Shown in pieces: positions 32,471 to 36,945 of a DNA stretch of 36,945 nucleotides. Below the pieces are notes generated by a model. The model saw only the letters and a list, made by a program, of their open reading frames with translations, was not told where the DNA came from and did no database searches. Location: positions 1 through 36,945 of the forward strand of contig CAZXCQ010000020.1 in NCBI GenBank assembly GCA_964639275.1. The letters are read 5' to 3'. The stretch comes from CAZXCQ01 sp964639275 (GTDB lineage Bacteria > Desulfobacterota > DSM-4660 > Desulfatiglandales > Desulfatiglandaceae). A program made the position numbers and the translations under genes. Within the stretch, counting starts at the first letter, position 1. The number at the start of each line of letters is the position of its first letter.

Positions 32471-33047
32471 ACTTCAGGCTGAGAAGACTTATCAGGTCCA
32501 GGCTATGGATGGGGCTTTTGTCCATGTTATTTATCGTCCTCTCCATTAACGTCGTCCCCAAAAGGTGCAGTGCCGCCAAAACAGCGGGGGGCCATAAGGA
32601 CCTATTCCGGATCAAACAAATCTTGAGCCGGGGCCATGTTTCTGCGCCCCAGGTCCCCTCGGGGAATCATTGCCGTTGTTCTCCATCTATGGCAGTGTGC
32701 TGCAACGGAGCTATTAAGGAGGGGCCCGGCGAAACCTACGTGGCGCTCCACAACAGGGACACTACCTCTCCTTCCGGTCTGTCACCGGTGAGTCTGATAA
32801 CGCCTTTCTTCTATGTACCCTCAAGGCCAATGGAGACGGCTCCACAAGATTCGTCTTCCTTTTGTCAAGAGAAACCCTTTCTTATCAAGTGCACCTTCCT
32901 GATTTGATCCGCCCTCTGATCCTTAAAGAAAAAAATGGGGATACCCGGGGGCAGGGTAAGGTCTATTGGACAATTGCCCGATGTCCCTTTCGGATAGGAG
33001 ATTTTTCCGCCCGGACATGGTCCGGGGGCGATAAGACCGACTATTAG
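32467..33047 (+). pseudogene. Exported Cys protein interrupted by a frameshift
   Basis: ATG at 32467 overlaps the cysE stop. Frame 1 encodes a signal peptide (RLWMGLLSMLFIVLSINVV) and a Cys cluster, HCRCSPSMAVCCNG, up to about residue 95. From about 32760 the protein-like reading moves to another frame: HYLSFRSVTGESDNAFLLC, FVFLLSRETLSYQVHLPDL, TIARCPFRIGDFSARTW, ending at 33047. Frame 1 itself gives a poor Ser/Pro-rich tail and stops at 32907. Joined, the two parts make about 193 residues. It could be a decayed gene, a sequencing error or a recoded gene; I see no slippery site. The family is unknown to me. Confidence 0.55.
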
Positions 33048-33057
33048 GAGAATAACT

Positions 33058-34227
33058 ATGCGAGTCTTCAAATTGATCTTTTTGGCTTTTGACATTCTTT
33101 TGATCGTATTCTTTTGGCCAGGTCTCGACGGGTTGGCCCTGTTTCCCGAGGGTGGGGTCGCCTCCGCGGAGATGACAGAGGAGAACAAAAGGCCATGGCT
33201 TTCTGAAATCTCCGACATCCTGGGGTGCACCTGCGGCTGTGATCTTACATTGAGTGAATGTAAAAGGGATGATCCGGCCTGCAAAGAGCGCCCCAGAATC
33301 CTTCAAACGATTCCATCCGCTACAAACCTAAGGGGGCCGTCCCTGCTTGAAATAGGGGGGTGCACCTGCGGCTGCGGATACAAATTGACCGAATGTGAGG
33401 TCAAGCACAAGGCCTGCACCCAGAGACCGATCATTTATCAGGAACTTAAACGATTAGCCCTGAAATACGGATATGATGAGGCCTATGAAAAGAAATCGGG
33501 TCAGAAGACCTCGCCCGGGGAAAGGAAGATGTTTTCCGAGGCCCTCAACAACCGAAGCGGTCTCCTCTATGTGCACGATGAACGAGAGGGCAAGGACTCA
33601 GACTATATGAAGGAACTTCAGAAGTTCCAGGAGGAGTTTGATGAGAGGCTCGCCCTGATTCCCATCTCACTGGGTGATGAAAAGGAAAAGGGCCTGATCC
33701 AATACTATCACATCGAAAAGCCATCCGTGTTGATCGTTGCACCCAACGGCGCTGTCTCGGCCTTTTTTCGCGGGAAACCGGCCGTCAAGGATCTAAAACG
33801 GGGTCTTGTGTCCCCAAAGATGGAGGAGGTATTGCTGGCCATCCAGCAGGGGAAGACGATCTTCCTGGCCGTGGGACCTCCCGGTGACAAGAACTATCAG
33901 GATACAAGACAGAGCCTCGTCCCGGCGGTTCAGAAGCTGGGTGGGATTGCCACAGCCATCTGGGTTGATCCCGGGGATGCCTCTGAAAGACCGCTTCTTT
34001 CCGCGCTCAAATACAAAAAAGGGGATAAAAACGAAATTCCCGTATTTGTGATTGCACCCACAGGTCTGTTGATAGAAAAGATCAAAGGGGGCCTCACCGA
34101 GAGAAAGGTCTTTGATTCCTTTCAGAATATCCTGGCCATGAACAGCGGCTGTGGTCAGTCCACTATCACGGGCGGCAGCGCCTGCCAACCCGGCTATGGT
34201 GTGACAGGCGAGAGTTCCTGTCAGTAA
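33058..34227 (+). CDS. Exported protein with two five-Cys motifs and thioredoxin-like segments
   Basis: 389 residues with an N-terminal export signal (7-27). Two tandem Cys modules, at residues 57-79 and 102-124, have identical spacing C-x-C-x-C-x6-C-x6-C-xx-RP (CTCGCDLTLSEC and CTCGCGYKLTEC). After a helical linker come two domains that look thioredoxin-like: LIQYYHIEKPSVLIVAPNGA (about 222-241) and NEIPVFVIAPTGLL (about 324-337), with no CxxC. The C-terminal tail has three more cysteines. The Cys modules resemble variant CcmH motifs. AGGAGAATAACT precedes the ATG. A related protein is encoded at 36217. Role unknown; thiol, haem or metal handling in the periplasm is plausible. Confidence 0.6.
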   Translation: MRVFKLIFLAFDILLIVFFWPGLDGLALFPEGGVASAEMTEENKRPWLSEISDILGCTCGCDLTLSECKRDDPACKERPRILQTIPSATNLRGPSLLEIGGCTCGCGYKLTECEVKHKACTQRPIIYQELKRLALKYGYDEAYEKKSGQKTSPGERKMFSEALNNRSGLLYVHDEREGKDSDYMKELQKFQEEFDERLALIPISLGDEKEKGLIQYYHIEKPSVLIVAPNGAVSAFFRGKPAVKDLKRGLVSPKMEEVLLAIQQGKTIFLAVGPPGDKNYQDTRQSLVPAVQKLGGIATAIWVDPGDASERPLLSALKYKKGDKNEIPVFVIAPTGLLIEKIKGGLTERKVFDSFQNILAMNSGCGQSTITGGSACQPGYGVTGESSCQ

Positions 34228-34248
34228 TGGTCGATCCCTGGAGCAACC

Positions 34249-35526
34249 ATGAACTCTTCTCAGCTGATACTGAAGGAGGCCTGGCACAGGAAGGCGGGGG
34301 CCATGTCAACCCTGGTGGCCCTCGTGGTATCCGTGGCGGTGATTGTTTCTGCCCGGACGGTCACGGTCTCGGCAAGGGATGAGATCTCTGATCAGATGCA
34401 TACCCTTGGGGCCAATATGCTCATCCTTCCCGAGAGTACCGCCTTGTCAGGGTACTACACCGCAGATTTTGGTGATGAGGTCTTGCCCGAGAGGTATGTC
34501 CACATGCTCACATCCTCTGAGCTGGGCGGAGAGATTCACCACGTCATCCCAAAGCTCTCTTCCTCCTATTCCATTCAGGGGGAAAGGCTTGTATTGACCG
34601 GGATACTCCCCAAAAGGGAGCATGGGGTAAGACCCAGGTGGAGATCTTCGGGCTCCAGGCTCTTTATGGCCGAAAAGGAGGAAAAGGGCAATGACCATAA
34701 AGAGGCAAATAGAGGCAGACATAATCAACATCAGATGACCCCTGCACACCTCAACCTCTCCCTTCGGGCCTCAAGCAAAAACAGGGCGAGGGCGTCTCTG
34801 GAAAACATAGAAAAGGGCGAGGTCTTCCTCGGTAATGAATCGGCCCGATTGCTGGGAAAGACCGTGGGCGAAAAGCTCAGAATCGGCCCCAACGATTTCC
34901 GGATCGTAAAGGTCCTGGAGGAGATCGGTTCTGTGGACGACCTCCGTGTCTTTATCCATCTCCATCAGGCCCAGGACATACTGGGGAAGGGCAGGGTGAT
35001 AAACGCGATCGAGCTGATCGGATGCGGGTGCAAAGAGGATATGGAACTGCTCGCTGCCAGCATCCGGAAATTGCTACCGGGCGTCAAGACCCGGACAATC
35101 ACCCAGATCGCAAGGACACAGGCAGGCACCGTGCGGCTGATGGAGAGGTTTACCTTCATGGTCCTGCTTGTAGTCCTGCTTGTGGGATGGGGGCTTATCA
35201 GCAATACCATGGCATCCAATGTCCTGGAGAGACGCCGGGAGATCGGAATCCTGATGGCCATTGGAGCCTCCTCAGGATTTATCTTTTTGACCTTTATAAA
35301 GAAGGCCGCCGTATTAGGGCTCTTGGGTGGCCTCATCGGATTTACCGTGGGTACGATGACCGCCAAATGGATGGGGCCCAGGCTCCTGGAACTGGAGATC
35401 GCCGCGAGACCCGGGATGCTGGTCTGGACACCCCTCATAACCATGGCCCTGACGGTCATATTCTCGTGGCTCCCATCGCATCGGGCCACCCAGAGTGACC
35501 CGGCTTCTCTCTTTACGGAGGAGTGA
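34249..35526 (+). CDS. FtsX/MacB-type ABC transporter permease
   Basis: 425 residues. TM1 (about 20-35), a large periplasmic domain, then three C-terminal helices (about 304-325, 345-375, 390-410), the four-TM layout of MacB/LolC. NVLERRREIGILMAIGASSGFI is the typical cytoplasmic coupling motif. Two unusual features lie in the periplasmic part: a hydrophilic His/Met-rich insert (residues about 140-180; H150, H158, H161, M163, H167), and LIGCGCKED with C259 and C261. Such type VII ABC systems move substrates from the inner membrane or periplasm. It lies 21 bases after the five-Cys gene and next to its ATPase. Confidence 0.88.
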   Translation: MNSSQLILKEAWHRKAGAMSTLVALVVSVAVIVSARTVTVSARDEISDQMHTLGANMLILPESTALSGYYTADFGDEVLPERYVHMLTSSELGGEIHHVIPKLSSSYSIQGERLVLTGILPKREHGVRPRWRSSGSRLFMAEKEEKGNDHKEANRGRHNQHQMTPAHLNLSLRASSKNRARASLENIEKGEVFLGNESARLLGKTVGEKLRIGPNDFRIVKVLEEIGSVDDLRVFIHLHQAQDILGKGRVINAIELIGCGCKEDMELLAASIRKLLPGVKTRTITQIARTQAGTVRLMERFTFMVLLVVLLVGWGLISNTMASNVLERRREIGILMAIGASSGFIFLTFIKKAAVLGLLGGLIGFTVGTMTAKWMGPRLLELEIAARPGMLVWTPLITMALTVIFSWLPSHRATQSDPASLFTEE

Positions 35527-35528
35527 TC

Positions 35529-36224
35529 ATGATCGAAATATGGAACCTGACCAAGGTCTTTTATCAGGACGGCGAGGAGATCGTTCCTTTAAACAACGTG
35601 AACCTCTCAATAAACCAGGGGGAGTTTGTCACCGTGGTGGGGCCCAGCGGAAGCGGAAAATCCACCTTCTTGCTCACGGTTGGCGGTCTTATTGAGCCCA
35701 CAGCCGGAGAGGTGAGGATCAATGGGACTTCCCTTTACCGGGTGGATAACAAGAAAAGGGGGAGGATACGGCTGCACGTCCTGGGATTTATGTTCCAGAC
35801 CTTTAACCTGATCCCCTATCTCACCGCCCTTGAAAATGTGGAGGTCCCCATGGGTCTGGCCGGTGTTCCGGCGAAGGAGCAACGCCGGAAGGCCCTGGAG
35901 CTTCTGGATCGTGTCGGTCTCTCCCACAGGACAAGACATCATCCGGCACAGCTCAGTGTGGGGGAACGGCAGCGGGTGGCCCTGGCCCGGACGTTGGCCA
36001 ATGACCCATCCATCATCCTGGCCGATGAACCCACGGGCAATCTTGACCCCAAGCTGAGTGGCGAGATCTTGGCGTATTTTAAACAATTTTCGGAAAACGG
36101 GATTACGGTCGTCATGGTGACCCATGACCACCAAAGCGCCGCCGAGAGCGATCACAGGCTTCAGATCATAGATGGCGTCGTAACCGAGTTTCGTTCTAAT
36201 CAACAGGAGGAATATCATGCATAA
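35529..36224 (+). CDS. LolD/MacB-type ABC transporter ATPase
   Basis: 231 residues. Walker A GPSGSGKST (38-46), Q-loop FMFQTFNLIPYLTALENVEVP, signature LSVGERQRVALART (LSVGE instead of LSGGQ), Walker B SIILADEPTGNLD and H-loop VMVTHDH are all present. It powers the adjoining permease. ATG at 35529 follows the permease stop by two bases, with GGAGGAG upstream. Its stop overlaps the next start by 8 bases (36217-36224), so the three genes should be made in step. Confidence 0.95.
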   Translation: MIEIWNLTKVFYQDGEEIVPLNNVNLSINQGEFVTVVGPSGSGKSTFLLTVGGLIEPTAGEVRINGTSLYRVDNKKRGRIRLHVLGFMFQTFNLIPYLTALENVEVPMGLAGVPAKEQRRKALELLDRVGLSHRTRHHPAQLSVGERQRVALARTLANDPSIILADEPTGNLDPKLSGEILAYFKQFSENGITVVMVTHDHQSAAESDHRLQIIDGVVTEFRSNQQEEYHA

Positions 36225-36945
36225 AAGAATTTATAGGAGCATCATACCGGGCCTATGCGCCCTGGGGTTTTTGTTCTTCTTTGTCCTGGATGCCGGGGCA
36301 AAGTCCGCTGAATGGAGCAGCAAGGAAGATCCAGAACTGACCAGGATGAAGGCGGTCCTGGACTGCGGGTGCGGATGTGGGCTGAACCTGGCCTATTGTG
36401 AGAAAGAAGATGCGGACTGCAAGACGAGACCGGTCGTCCTGGCAAAACTACACCAATATCTGGCCCAGGGCAAAAGGGATATGGCACTGGTTCTCGCCAT
36501 GACAGGCCCTATGAATCCGGCAAAGGAACAGATCATGGCGGCAAGGCTTCAAGGCCGCTACGCCATCCTTTTTTTCAGCCAGAAGGGATCTCAGCCCTGC
36601 GAGGAGATAAGGTATGTCCTGGGTGAGGGAAAGAAGCTCTGGGGTGATAAAGTGATAATCACCGAGGTGGATATCAACAAGAAGGAAAATGACCGTATTC
36701 GGGAGGAGTTCAGAATCTATTCAGCCCCGAGGGTACTGGTTTTTGCCCCCAATGGCGTGATCGTCAGTGAATTCAAGGATAATATCACCATTGACCGGCT
36801 TGAGAGTGCCTTTGTCACCCCGGCCACGGCCCGGATATTGAGGGGTCTTCAAGACAGGAGGGTCATCTTTCTTACGGTACAGAGGGATGGGTGGAAAAAT
36901 GCCGCCAGTGTGAGAAAGACGGTTTCAGGGGTCGGGGAGATCCTG
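36217..36945 (+). CDS. Exported five-Cys / thioredoxin-like protein, partial
   Basis: 243 codons visible; the gene runs past the window. A signal peptide (about 8-28) is followed by one module C50-x-C52-x-C54-x6-C61-x6-C68-xx-RP (CGCGCGLNLAYC), the same spacing as in the protein at 33058. Next comes a thioredoxin-like domain: YAILFFSQKGSQPCEEI with a single Cys, then APRVLVFAPNGVI, and a second similar part starting RVIFLTVQRDGW. AGGAGGAATATC precedes the ATG. It overlaps the ATPase gene end. A paralogue of the 33058 protein, so the two probably work with the ABC pair between them. Confidence 0.6.
   Translation, partial: MHKRIYRSIIPGLCALGFLFFFVLDAGAKSAEWSSKEDPELTRMKAVLDCGCGCGLNLAYCEKEDADCKTRPVVLAKLHQYLAQGKRDMALVLAMTGPMNPAKEQIMAARLQGRYAILFFSQKGSQPCEEIRYVLGEGKKLWGDKVIITEVDINKKENDRIREEFRIYSAPRVLVFAPNGVIVSEFKDNITIDRLESAFVTPATARILRGLQDRRVIFLTVQRDGWKNAASVRKTVSGVGEIL

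Overview
The window reads as the chromosome of an anaerobic, respiratory, Gram-negative bacterium, most likely a sulfate-reducer or syntroph-like member of the Desulfobacterota (former Deltaproteobacteria). The reasons are the density of multiheme c-type cytochromes, CISM-type molybdenum/NrfD complexes, an FmdE/MoeA pair, sigma-54 regulation, DUF3795 and two-CW proteins, and a MetX-MetW-CysE cluster. The taxon is inferred from gene content only. No rRNA, tRNA, CRISPR array or transposase was seen.

Positions 1-9.6 kb (minus strand) hold housekeeping and energy genes. From the right they are a truncated universal-stress protein, a GAF protein, EtfB-EtfA, a cyclic-nucleotide-binding domain protein, a CcmH-like Cys-rich membrane protein, MnmA, IlvD, a FabF-type ketoacyl synthase, a radical SAM/SPASM protein and, cut by the window edge, a CDP-archaeol synthase (CarS) homologue. 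Positions 9.9-12 kb hold FmdE, a MoeA-like protein and the remnant of a B12-binding radical SAM gene. A plus-strand XRE-cupin regulator with a good sigma-54 promoter follows.

Positions 13.4-27.2 kb (minus strand) form a respiratory island. In transcription order it has a PhnD-type periplasmic binding lipoprotein, a membrane-bound sensor fused to a sigma-54 activator, a receiver-only response regulator behind a near-consensus sigma-54 promoter, a NapC-like multiheme (about 12) cytochrome, a MITE-like palindromic element, a Tat-exported four-cluster Fe-S subunit, a Tat-exported molybdopterin catalytic subunit, a TorD chaperone, an octaheme cytochrome, a second Tat/TM-anchored Fe-S subunit and an NrfD membrane subunit. 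The layout is that of a substrate-sensed anaerobic respiratory reductase (compare AioXSR, ArrXSR, TtrSR). Here the sensor and the sigma-54 activator are one protein. The substrate cannot be told from sequence.

Positions 27.3-32.5 kb (plus strand) are a sulfur amino-acid cluster: an HTH/two-CW regulator, MetY-like, DUF3795, MetX, MetW and CysE. Positions 32.5-36.9 kb (plus strand), translationally coupled to cysE, carry an exported Cys protein broken by a frameshift, an exported protein with two copies of a five-cysteine motif, a MacB/LolC-type permease with a His/Met-rich insert and a periplasmic CxC, its ATPase, and a second exported five-cysteine/thioredoxin-like protein that runs off the window. 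I could not match this last group to a known system, and it is the best candidate for an undescribed one.
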